Positions 1-4,991 of a stretch of DNA of 8,904 bases are shown here, in pieces. Position 1 is the stretch's first letter. Each line of letters begins with the position of its first letter. The notes under the pieces are model-generated. The model was not told where the DNA came from and ran no database searches. It saw only the letters and a program-made list of their open reading frames with translations. Source of the DNA: Bacteroidota bacterium (GTDB taxonomy: Bacteria; Bacteroidota; Bacteroidia; Bacteroidales; Marinifilaceae); NCBI GenBank assembly GCA_023400335.1, contig JAEXFF010000309.1, positions 1 to 8,904 on the forward strand. The letters run 5' to 3'. The translations under genes and the position numbers were made by a program.

Positions 1-1
1 G

Positions 2-1204
2 GATAAAAGAAACCGGGACGAGTTTCTGGCAGATGTGCGGCAGCAACTGGGGACATTGAAAGGAGTAAATGTAGAAATCGGACAACCGATTTCCCACCGG
101 ATCGATGCCATGCTATCCGGAACAAAAGCTAATATTGCCATTAAATTATTCGGGAACGATCTGAATAAATTATTCAATATCGGTACTCAAATAAAACAAG
201 CGATTCAAAATATTGACGGGGTTGCCGACTTAAATGTGGAACAACAAATTGAACGTCCTCAGCTGCAAATCACGCCCAAACGGGACATATTGGCAAAATA
301 CGGTATCACACTGCCGCAGTTTTCGGAGTTCATCAATGTAGCTCTTTCCGGACAAGTTGTCTCCCAAGTCAATGAAGGGGGGAAAGTATTCGATCTAACG
401 GTTAAAATCAACGATGTCAACCGGGAGAATATGGAAGCAATCGGAAATCTGATGCTGAATGCCAATGGCAAAAATATTCCCCTTCACTATGTAGCTGAGA
501 TCCTGCCGCTGAGTGGTCCCAATACGATCAGCCGGGAAAATGTACAGCGGAAAATTGTCGTATCAGCCAACGTGGCCGGCAGGGATTTAAAAGGTGTCGT
601 CAATGATATTCAAAAAGAAATCGGAGAAAAGATAATCCTTCCGGAAGGATATCATATCGAATACGGAGGTCAGTTTGAAAGCGAACAGGCAGCTTCCCGT
701 ATCCTCTTTCTAACCTCTTTAATCTCGTTATTGATTATTTTCCTTATTCTGTACCATGAATTCCGGAATCTCTCTCTATCCGGTATCATCATGCTGAATT
801 TACCGCTAGCTATCATCGGAGGGATTATCAGTATCTGGATCACTTCCGGGGTCATCAGTATTCCGGCCATTATCGGTTTTATCTCTTTATTCGGTATAGC
901 AACCCGGAATGGAATATTATTGGTATCCCATTATAATCAGTTACGTTCAGAAGGTTTATCCCTAAAAGAAAGCATCCTTCAAGGATCCCTGGACCGTTTA
1001 AATCCGATCCTCATGACGGCTCTGACGTCTGCTCTCGCCCTGATTCCCCTTGCCGTAGGAGGGAGTTTACCGGGCAACGAAATACAAAGTCCGATGGCAC
1101 AGGTGATTTTAGGCGGACTTCTCAGTTCCACTCTACTGAATGGCTTTGTTATACCGGTCGTGTACCAGCTATTAAACCGGAAAAAAGAAATCGTCCGGGA
1201 ATAA
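2..1204 (+). CDS. CusA/CzcA-family heavy-metal efflux RND transporter, C-terminal part (5' end outside window)
   Basis: Inner-membrane, proton-driven pump subunit of a tripartite heavy-metal exporter. The open frame runs in from the left edge at base 2, so no start is visible; GTG at 35 lies inside the gene. The 400 residues seen correspond to the C-terminal 40% of a protein that is usually about 1,030-1,050 residues. First comes the periplasmic porter part, with the family signature IGQPISHRIDAMLSGT near residues 27-42 and ISRENVQRKIVVSANVAGRD near 176-195. Hydrophobic helices follow at roughly 233-252, 260-281, 287-311, 334-353 and 367-390, including GFISLFGIATRNGILLVSHY and the PGNEIQSPMA loop. 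These place it in the HME (metal) branch of RND rather than the drug-exporting AcrB branch. The metal cannot be told, because the TM4 signature and the metal-binding cleft residues lie largely upstream. A TolC-type gene follows 252 bp downstream on the same strand, as expected for a metal efflux operon. Confidence 0.93.
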   Translation, partial: DKRNRDEFLADVRQQLGTLKGVNVEIGQPISHRIDAMLSGTKANIAIKLFGNDLNKLFNIGTQIKQAIQNIDGVADLNVEQQIERPQLQITPKRDILAKYGITLPQFSEFINVALSGQVVSQVNEGGKVFDLTVKINDVNRENMEAIGNLMLNANGKNIPLHYVAEILPLSGPNTISRENVQRKIVVSANVAGRDLKGVVNDIQKEIGEKIILPEGYHIEYGGQFESEQAASRILFLTSLISLLIIFLILYHEFRNLSLSGIIMLNLPLAIIGGIISIWITSGVISIPAIIGFISLFGIATRNGILLVSHYNQLRSEGLSLKESILQGSLDRLNPILMTALTSALALIPLAVGGSLPGNEIQSPMAQVILGGLLSSTLLNGFVIPVVYQLLNRKKEIVRE

Positions 1205-1456
1205 AACAGGGAGAAAAACAGAGAAAAACATGGATTAAAACTATAAAAATGAAGACATTTTCCTTCTTTTGATATTTATCCGGCAGGGGTCCGGTCCGAC
1301 AACAGAACCCGCTTAAAACCGGCATTCAGTATATTTCACTTCAATTCTTCGCTTATCAAAAAAGGGAAAGGGGAAAGTTAAAAATATACAAAAATAATCA
1401 AACAGGAAAAGAAACCTTTCGGGCAAAATGTCTCATTAACACAAAAATTATCAATT

Positions 1457-2650
1457 ATGAAAAGAAATTATATGAAAAAGTATTTATACGGAGGTATGTT
1501 ACTTGTTTTGAATATTTATCCGGTATGTGCGCAATCGGATCTGAATCAGATACTGGAAAGCATTGCTCTCAACAATAAAACCCTGAAGGCGGGAAGTCAT
1601 CTGATGGAGGCTCAGAAACTGGAAGCTAATACAGGAAAATATTTAGCTAACCCAACCATTGAATTCAATCAATTGTGGGGAGATAAAAATACAAAGGGTA
1701 ATATCAATGAGATGGCTGTCGTACAATCTTTTGATTTTCCGAGTGTATATGCACATAAAAACAAACTGGCCCACTTAAAATCAGCTACTTACGATTTACA
1801 GTATGCAACAGGACGCCAACAAATTTTACTCACAGCTCAACAAACCTGTCTGGAAATTATCTATTTACGGAAACAACAAAAATTACTGAATGAAAGAGTA
1901 GAGAATGTACAAAGATTATCCGGTTTATATCAAAAGCGTCTGGAAGAAGGAGATGCAAATCAATTGGATATTAACAAAATCCGTTTGGAACTTTTGAACA
2001 TTCAAAACAGTTCCCGTCTCAATAAAACTGCTTTAAAAGCCAAACTCGAACAGCTCCAGACCCTAAACGGAGGTCTGCCGCTTGAATTTCAGGATACCAC
2101 CTATCCCAACTGGCTTTTACCTGCTTATCCGCAGCTAGAAGCTGAATACCTGGCCATTGATCCGAATTTAAAAAGTTTAACCGGCCAAGCTGAAATTGCA
2201 GGACGGGAAATTCGCCTGAGCCGGGCCCAGTCACTTCCTAAATTCGATTTGGGTTACCGGAGAAACGGAGGCAGTGATGAGACCTTAAACGGTTTTGTCA
2301 TCGGTCTTTCTATTCCCCTCTTCGAAAACAAAAATACCGTCCGGAAAGCCAAAGCCCAATTCGAATATTCCACTGCCCTTTTAGAAGACAATACCCAAAA
2401 CCTGAAATCGGGCCTGCAACAACTTTATGAAAAGGCCTTAGCATTGGACATTTCCTGTAAAGAATACGCGACAATTCTGTCCGGACAACACAGTGTTGAA
2501 CTTCTAAACAAAGCACTTGCCGCCGGACAAATTTCAATGATTGATTATTTTGCAGAAATAACCACTTTATATGACAGTCAGGAAAATTACCTGACGGTAG
2601 AACGGGATTATTACGACACAATCAGCCAACTACTTCAGTATAAATTATAA
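1457..2650 (+). CDS. TolC-family outer membrane efflux channel protein (CusC/CzcC-like)
   Basis: Outer-membrane channel, probably the exit duct for the RND pump encoded just upstream. The 397-residue product starts with a Sec signal: a basic N-terminus with the hydrophobic segment YLYGGMLLVLNIYPVCAQ ending near residue 26. Met6 (ATG at 1472) would give an equally good, shorter signal. The rest is polar and rich in Gln, Leu and Asn with long helical, coiled-coil-like stretches (about 85-210 and 285-395), in the twofold-repeated OEP layout. The segment PTIEFNQLWG near 62 and the LGYRRNGGSDETLNGFVIGLSIPLFENKN stretch (in pieces LGYRRNGG and FVIGLSIPLFE) are typical of CzcC-like members. It is on the short side for TolC proteins but normal for the metal branch. 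The 252-bp gap before it shows no convincing promoter; TATATTTC at 1330 is one base off the -7 motif. The gene may be read from the pump's promoter. The periplasmic adaptor gene that usually belongs to such operons is not next to it. Confidence 0.9.
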   Translation: MKRNYMKKYLYGGMLLVLNIYPVCAQSDLNQILESIALNNKTLKAGSHLMEAQKLEANTGKYLANPTIEFNQLWGDKNTKGNINEMAVVQSFDFPSVYAHKNKLAHLKSATYDLQYATGRQQILLTAQQTCLEIIYLRKQQKLLNERVENVQRLSGLYQKRLEEGDANQLDINKIRLELLNIQNSSRLNKTALKAKLEQLQTLNGGLPLEFQDTTYPNWLLPAYPQLEAEYLAIDPNLKSLTGQAEIAGREIRLSRAQSLPKFDLGYRRNGGSDETLNGFVIGLSIPLFENKNTVRKAKAQFEYSTALLEDNTQNLKSGLQQLYEKALALDISCKEYATILSGQHSVELLNKALAAGQISMIDYFAEITTLYDSQENYLTVERDYYDTISQLLQYKL

Positions 2651-2735
2651 AAAGAAACAAACATAAGAAAGGCTAATCTAAAAGTTTACTTTTTCAGCTA
2701 ACGGATCGTCAGTTCCGTTTAAAAGCAAATAAATG

Positions 2736-2808
2736 TTTCGCTGCTGAATGAAACTCCAGTTCCGGTAAAAGATTTCACCCGGGATTCCGGTTTCATTCAG
2801 CAGTGAAA
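2736..2808. repeat. 18-bp inverted repeat forming a long hairpin
   Basis: Arms 2736-2753 (TTTCGCTGCTGAATGAAA) and 2791-2808 (TTTCATTCAGCAGTGAAA) pair over 18 positions with a single G-U at 2740/2804. C2754-G2790 and a further wobble extend it to 20 pairs around a loop of about 33 nt. It lies between the 3' ends of two convergent genes. Read leftward, it is followed by a T-rich stretch on the minus strand (complement of 2721-2735), so it could end minus-strand transcription from the sel1-like gene. On the plus strand there is no T-tract. It could instead be a palindromic repeat element or the trace of an inverted duplication. Confidence 0.6.
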
Positions 2809-2854
2809 TTGATCCGGGAACAAATCAGGAGAATTATTTCATTGATCCGGAAAC
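2808..2854 (+). repeat. Direct repeat of 14 bp with 33-bp period
   Basis: ATTGATCCGGGAAC at 2808-2821 recurs as ATTGATCCGGAAAC at 2841-2854, with one mismatch. The 33-bp spacing equals 11 codons. In the plus frame the two copies read IDPG and IDPE, so the spacing preserves a reading frame. This fits either an old in-frame duplication in the decayed gene or chance, given how common CCGG-containing words are in this genome. Confidence 0.45.
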
Positions 2855-2918
2855 GACAGAGATTTTCATTTCACTTGAAGAAAATCCCTCGTTATCCTCT
2901 CCTTAACAGTTCTCAACT

Positions 2919-3269
2919 TTACAAAGAACGGATATCGACTTCAGCATCCGCATCCAGCAAACGCTTCGCGATAAGCAGATCCTTTTTTACCCCTTCTCCT
3001 TTATAATACATTAAAGCCAAACAACAACGGGCCCTCATTTCTTTTTTTTCTGCCGCCATCTTATAATAAACCAAAGCCTTTTCAAAATTTACCGATGTAC
3101 CCAGACCGTAATGATACATATTTCCCAACATAAAAAAGACGGAAGGATCTTTCGTTTCAGCTAATTCCAAATAAAGCCGGAATGCCATCTCATAACTGCC
3201 CCGGTTATAAAATTTTTCCGCTTCAGCCTTTTTAGGACAGAAAGTTAAATTATTTTCATCCTTTTCCAT
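2919..3269 (-). CDS. Small Sel1-like repeat protein
   Basis: A 116-residue protein made almost only of Sel1/TPR-like helical repeats, which act as protein-binding scaffolds; no enzymatic role is visible. After a polar N-terminus of about 14 residues there is a degenerate first unit (about 15-41, AEAEKFYNRGSYEMAFRLY). The second unit is clear (about 43-77, with MLGNMYHYGLGT and FEKALVYYKMAA), and so is the third (about 79-112, with CCLALMYYKGEGV and IAKRLLDAD). The spacing of about 36 residues and the G-x-G turn before each second helix are Sel1 hallmarks. There is no signal peptide or membrane segment, so it is probably cytoplasmic. It is short for the family, which often has many repeats, but its ends look natural. 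It converges on the tolC-like gene and diverges from greA. No clear -7 motif lies just upstream in the orientation sequenced; the dyad-flanked segment starting 50 bp upstream of its start codon may supply one when inverted. Confidence 0.8.
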   Translation of the reverse strand: MEKDENNLTFCPKKAEAEKFYNRGSYEMAFRLYLELAETKDPSVFFMLGNMYHYGLGTSVNFEKALVYYKMAAEKKEMRARCCLALMYYKGEGVKKDLLIAKRLLDADAEVDIRSL

Positions 3270-3394
3270 GGGAAACTGTAAATTATAAGAGGTAAAACCG
3301 ACTTTGCTTCACACACAAAACGTCCGTTTATTTTATGTAAAAACCGCTGGGAGAAATGGATAAAATATTCATTCGAAACGAATTGATAATGAAT

Positions 3395-3441
3395 TAAAAA
3401 AAAACAACTTCATTGAGTAAAAGCGAAGTAATTTTTTTTTA
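3395..3441. terminator. Terminator-like A9/T9 hairpin inside the inverted-repeat segment
   Basis: Nine A (3396-3404) pair with nine T (3432-3440). A 2x2 internal mismatch follows, then ACTTC/GAAGT (3407-3411/3425-3429) around a 13-nt loop that can add two more pairs. With an A-tract on one side and a T-tract on the other it would work on either strand. It is odd here because the flanking annotated genes diverge and neither should be read into it, unless an RNA starts inside the segment or the segment inverts. The stem is mostly A-T, so termination may be weak. Confidence 0.4.
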
Positions 3442-3447
3442 TTTTTG
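3440..3447 (+). promoter_or_regulatory. Bacteroidetes-type -7 promoter motif TATTTTTG at the edge of the inverted-repeat segment
   Basis: TATTTTTG matches TAnnTTTG exactly and lies 3 bp before the right arm, so transcription would start within that arm and run toward greA. The -33 element is poor: the nearest TTG (3413-3415) is 24 bp upstream, more than usual. The motif also overlaps the end of a T-tract, where chance matches are likely; the same octamer occurs inside the HIT gene. If the segment were inverted, this motif would face the sel1-like gene with a leader of about 65 nt. Confidence 0.35.
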
Positions 3448-3511
3448 ACCAAAATAAACGGACGTTATTCAGTCGCATAACTTATTGATAGAATTATAAT
3501 TGTAAGTTTAT

Positions 3512-3613
3512 ATGTTTGTTCTGAAAAGAATTTATTTCTTAATTCTAATCAAAACTATATCTGTTGTTTACCTTATTTTTACACGGAAAAAGAAAGAGAC
3601 TGAAAACGTTTGA
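3512..3613 (+). CDS. Possible 33-residue hydrophobic small membrane peptide
   Basis: ATG at 3512 opens 33 codons ending in TGA at 3611-3613. The product starts MFVLKRIYFLILIK, carries one hydrophobic stretch (about 7-24) and ends in a basic and acidic tail beginning TRKKKE, which resembles a single-pass small membrane protein. The start lies 45 bp beyond the right arm of the inverted repeat and thus downstream of the TATTTTTG motif at 3440. The stop is followed by an 11-bp A-T hairpin (3612-3622/3632-3642). There is no ribosome-binding sequence, which is normal here. AT-rich spacer DNA yields hydrophobic short frames by chance, so this is weak. Confidence 0.2.
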   Translation: MFVLKRIYFLILIKTISVVYLIFTRKKKETENV

Positions 3614-3654
3614 ATAAAAAAACTAAAAAATTTTTTTTATTCCGGAGAAATTTA

Positions 3655-3662
3655 TATTTTTG
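3655..3662 (+). promoter_or_regulatory. Probable greA promoter -7 motif (TATTTTTG)
   Basis: An exact match to TAnnTTTG; transcription would begin near 3668, leaving a greA leader of about 110 nt. No TTTG sits at the usual -33 spacing; that stretch is a T-run (3631-3638) within an A-T dyad. Two terminator-like hairpins lie between this motif and the start codon. Confidence 0.5.
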
Positions 3663-3673
3663 TATCGGAGGTG

Positions 3674-3702
3674 AGGATTCCCAATTATAGGAATTCTTTT
3701 TT
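3674..3702 (+). terminator. First terminator-like hairpin in the greA leader
   Basis: AGGATTCC (3674-3681) pairs with GGAATTCT (3690-3697) with one G-U, an 8-nt loop and a run of six T ending at 3702. The stem is only moderately stable, so partial readthrough is expected. Confidence 0.5.
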
Positions 3703-3704
3703 AG

Positions 3705-3747
3705 ATAAAAGGCACTTATTGGAGGATAAGTGTCATTTATTTTTTTT
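3705..3747 (+). terminator. Second, strong terminator-like hairpin in the greA leader
   Basis: GGCACTTAT (3711-3719) pairs with ATAAGTGTC (3726-3734) over 9 bp with one G-U and the 6-nt loop TGGAGG. After an A/A mismatch, five more A-T pairs (3705-3709 with 3736-3740) extend the stem. Eight T (3740-3747) follow. It has the full form of an intrinsic terminator yet lies upstream of greA in its own leader, 30 bp before the start codon, so it suggests attenuation. It cannot serve the minus-strand sel1-like gene, which starts further left. ATG-TAT-TAA (3748-3756) directly after the T-run is a two-codon frame of doubtful meaning. Confidence 0.7.
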
Positions 3748-3777
3748 ATGTATTAACTAGAGCTTAAATTATATATT

Positions 3778-4254
3778 ATGAGTGGAAAAGTATCTTACGT
3801 AACGAAAGAGGGTTTAAAAAAGCTCCAGGACGAGCTTGACAGACTCCAAAATGTGGAAAGAGCTAAAATATCCAAAGCTATTGGAGAAGCCATTGAAAAA
3901 GGTGATATCTCAGAAAATGCGGAATACGATGCAGCTAAAGATGCTCAGGGCCTGTTAGAAGCCAAAATAGCTCAATTACAGGATACAATTGCCAGTTGCC
4001 GGGTTATTGACGAATCCCAATTGGATACTTCTAAAGTACAAATGCTGAATAAAGTCACCATAAAGAATATCAAAACAGGAGTAACAATGGCTTATACGTT
4101 AGTGTCCGAGACAGAGGCGGATTTTAAAGCCGGTAAATTGTCTATACATACTCCTATAGCCCAGGCTTTAGTTGGTAAAAAGATAGGCGATAAAGTCATC
4201 GTAAAAGTTCCGGCCGGAGAAATGGAATTTGAAATTTTAGATATTACCCTCTAG
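3778..4254 (+). CDS. greA: Transcription elongation factor GreA
   Basis: GreA enters the secondary channel of backtracked RNA polymerase and stimulates cleavage of the extruded transcript, rescuing stalled complexes. The 158 residues match the usual length. The N-terminal coiled coil (about 10-75) carries the tip loop GDISENAEYDAAKDAQG, with the acidic tip residues Asp43 and Glu46 that help hold the catalytic Mg ion. The C-terminal FKBP-like domain (about 82-158) ends in a standard GEMEFEILDI. The ATG at 3778 gives the normal N-terminus (YVTKEGLKKLQDEL); upstream is AT-rich with no Shine-Dalgarno, as usual in this phylum. Its leader holds two terminator-like hairpins, which points to control by premature termination. 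A HIT-family gene follows after 58 bp and is probably co-transcribed. Confidence 0.97.
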   Translation: MSGKVSYVTKEGLKKLQDELDRLQNVERAKISKAIGEAIEKGDISENAEYDAAKDAQGLLEAKIAQLQDTIASCRVIDESQLDTSKVQMLNKVTIKNIKTGVTMAYTLVSETEADFKAGKLSIHTPIAQALVGKKIGDKVIVKVPAGEMEFEILDITL

Positions 4255-4312
4255 TTCAAAAAGGGAAAGAATATCTTAGACAATAAAATGACCGAATCAA
4301 AAAATAAAAAAG

Positions 4313-4708
4313 ATGGCCTCTATTTTCACTAAAATAATCCAGGGAGAAATTCCCTCTTATAAAGTAGCCGAATCTGAAAAATTTTATGCTTTCCTGGATA
4401 TTGCTCCATTGCAAAAAGGACATACTCTAGTTGTTCCCAAACGGGAAGAAGACTATATTTTTGACTTGAAGGACGAGGAATTAGCGGAAATGATGGTTTT
4501 TGCAAAAAAAGTAGCAAAAGCCATTCAAAAAAGTGTTCCCTGTCAGCGGATCGGCATAGCAGTATTAGGATTGGATGTGCCTCATGCCCACATTCATTTA
4601 GTACCCCTCCAAAATGGAAATGATTTGAATTTTTCCAATCCGAAAAAGGATTTCTCAAAAGCGGAAATGCAGGCATGCGCTGACCTGATCGCTTCGAATT
4701 TAGCATAA
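4313..4708 (+). CDS. HIT-family nucleotide-binding protein (histidine triad, Hint-like)
   Basis: A small cytoplasmic hydrolase or transferase of the histidine triad superfamily, which acts on nucleoside phosphoramidates and related nucleotides; the physiological substrate is not shown by sequence. The 131-residue length is typical. The N-terminus ASIFTKIIQGEIPSYKV and the strand GHTLVVPKREEDYIFDL are classic Hint features. The triad HAHIHLV places His91, His93 and His95, with His93 the expected nucleophile; the LGLDVPHAHIH context fits. The start at 4313 gives the standard beginning of the family. A 14-codon frame from ATG 4288 overlaps this start in another frame and is probably meaningless. 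It sits 58 bp after greA with no terminator between, so it is likely in the same transcript. Confidence 0.93.
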   Translation: MASIFTKIIQGEIPSYKVAESEKFYAFLDIAPLQKGHTLVVPKREEDYIFDLKDEELAEMMVFAKKVAKAIQKSVPCQRIGIAVLGLDVPHAHIHLVPLQNGNDLNFSNPKKDFSKAEMQACADLIASNLA

Positions 4709-4749
4709 ATTACGGAAAAGACCGGAATCATTTTCTCCGAATATACCTT

Positions 4750-4768
4750 TCCGGAAGACACTTCCGGA
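4750..4768. repeat. Short perfect hairpin after the HIT gene
   Basis: TCCGGAAG (4750-4757), loop ACA, CTTCCGGA (4761-4768): eight perfect GC-containing pairs, 42 bp after the HIT stop codon. No T-run follows, so it is not a standard intrinsic terminator. It may block 3' exonucleases or serve as a weak end for the greA-HIT transcript. Confidence 0.45.
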
Positions 4769-4781
4769 TGAACAGCATTCC

Positions 4782-4870
4782 TGCCTGATCCCTACTTATC
4801 TGACAAATCGCTGATTAACGTACCTGCAATGCCCTCTCATAAATCAGGCATTTCCGTTCCGTTAATCAGC
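4782..4870. other. Nested and competing inverted repeats in the 283-bp HIT-thioesterase gap
   Basis: Outer arms GCTGATTAACG (4810-4820) and CGTTAATCAGC (4860-4870) pair perfectly over 11 bp. Inside, after a symmetric 7/7 internal loop, AATGCC (4828-4833) pairs with GGCATT (4847-4852). TGCCTGAT (4782-4789) is the exact complement of ATCAGGCA (4843-4850), which overlaps the inner right arm, so the two folds exclude each other. This could be a structured leader or RNA, or an operator-like dyad. No promoter is recognised and no known riboswitch class is evident. Confidence 0.4.
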
Positions 4871-4909
4871 AGAATTTAAACCGATTTCCACAGAAAATAT
4901 CAATCTTTC

Positions 4910-4957
4910 TCTCCCAAGGCCATCTTTAGGGAGATATTTCTTATTTTTCAGAAATAT
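4910..4957 (+). other. Two adjacent hairpins upstream of the thioesterase gene
   Basis: TCTCCC (4910-4915) pairs with GGGAGA (4929-4934), with an inner AAG/CTT and a T-rich tail starting at 4935. Overlapping that, ATATTTCT (4934-4941) pairs with AGAAATAT (4950-4957) around an 8-nt loop. The first looks like a weak terminator for upstream transcription. The second lies 35 bp before the thioesterase start and encloses TATTTTTC (4942-4949 plus the preceding T), one base off the -7 motif, so the promoter of the next gene may be here. Confidence 0.3.
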
Positions 4958-4991
4958 ATTAATTTTATCCGCTGAAATAAAGCGTGAAATT

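Larger units (their letters stand above)
2678..2906. pseudogene. Possible gene debris between tolC-like and sel1-like genes
   Basis: No intact gene, but both strands read like coding sequence interrupted by stops. On the plus strand the frame from ATG 2748 to TAA 2904-2906 has one internal TAA (2766) and then encodes a Pro/Glu-rich tail including SEIDPGTNQENYFIDPETTE. On the minus strand the frame from ATG 2869 to TAG 2678-2680 is 63 codons with two internal stops (2834-2836 and 2825-2827), and it includes NETGIPGEIFYRNWSFIQQ. Because a dyad lies inside, both strands give SLLNET and FIQQ. Which strand, if either, was the gene cannot be decided here, and I recognise no family. Chance openness in moderate-GC sequence is a real alternative. 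Confidence 0.25.
3319..3466. repeat. 148-bp segment bounded by a perfect 16-bp inverted repeat (candidate invertible element)
   Basis: The left arm is AACGTCCGTTTATTTT (3319-3334), and the right arm (3451-3466) is its exact reverse complement. They enclose 116 bp. Pairing stops at both ends (A/A outside, A/C inside). There is no target-site duplication, since the flanks ACACACAA and ATTCAGTC differ. Inside are ATTCG-AAA-CGAAT (3371-3383), ATTCATT/AATGAAT (3367-3373/3388-3394), an A9/T9 hairpin, and a promoter motif abutting the right arm. Size, arm length and a promoter near one arm resemble the invertible promoters of Bacteroidales capsule loci. From memory, the ACGTxCGT core is also like those recombination sites. 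A small non-autonomous transposon or a structured RNA are alternatives. No recombinase gene is present in the window. Confidence 0.6.
3668..3747 (+). ncRNA. Candidate greA-leader short RNA (premature termination product)
   Basis: The segment from the predicted start near 3668 to the second T-run is about 80 nt and consists of two hairpins, each followed by T residues. Termination at the first would give about 35 nt, and at the second about 80 nt. In E. coli the greA leader likewise ends many transcripts early and yields the GraL RNAs; the sequence here is unrelated, so the parallel is architectural only. Both hairpins carry a G-rich word nearby (CGGAGGTGAGG at 3666-3676, TGGAGG in the second loop). 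The start site is inferred from the promoter motif. Confidence 0.3.

Noticed and set aside
1205..1456. Promoter or terminator in the pump-tolC gap
   Set aside because: Only a one-off -7 match (1330-1337) and 4-bp dyads are present, which is too little to call.
2803..3006. 67-codon plus-strand frame overlapping the end of the sel1-like gene
   Set aside because: Its second half is antisense to the well-supported sel1-like gene, and its product is a basic, Ser-rich, low-complexity sequence with no family resemblance.
3319..3466. CRISPR or tandem repeat reading of the 3.3-3.5 kb gap
   Set aside because: There are only two copies, in inverted orientation, with no regularly spaced direct repeats.
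3748..3756. Two-codon frame ATG-TAT-TAA just before greA as a regulatory start-stop
   Set aside because: Such a short frame is expected by chance in AT-rich sequence, and nothing else supports translation there.
4455..4464. TATTTTTG motif inside the HIT gene as an internal promoter
   Set aside because: It encodes the conserved YIFD stretch and has no -33 partner; it shows how often this motif arises by chance.
4329..4706. 125-codon minus-strand frame opposite the HIT gene
   Set aside because: It is an antisense shadow of the HIT gene; the HIT motif and standard start make the plus strand the real gene.
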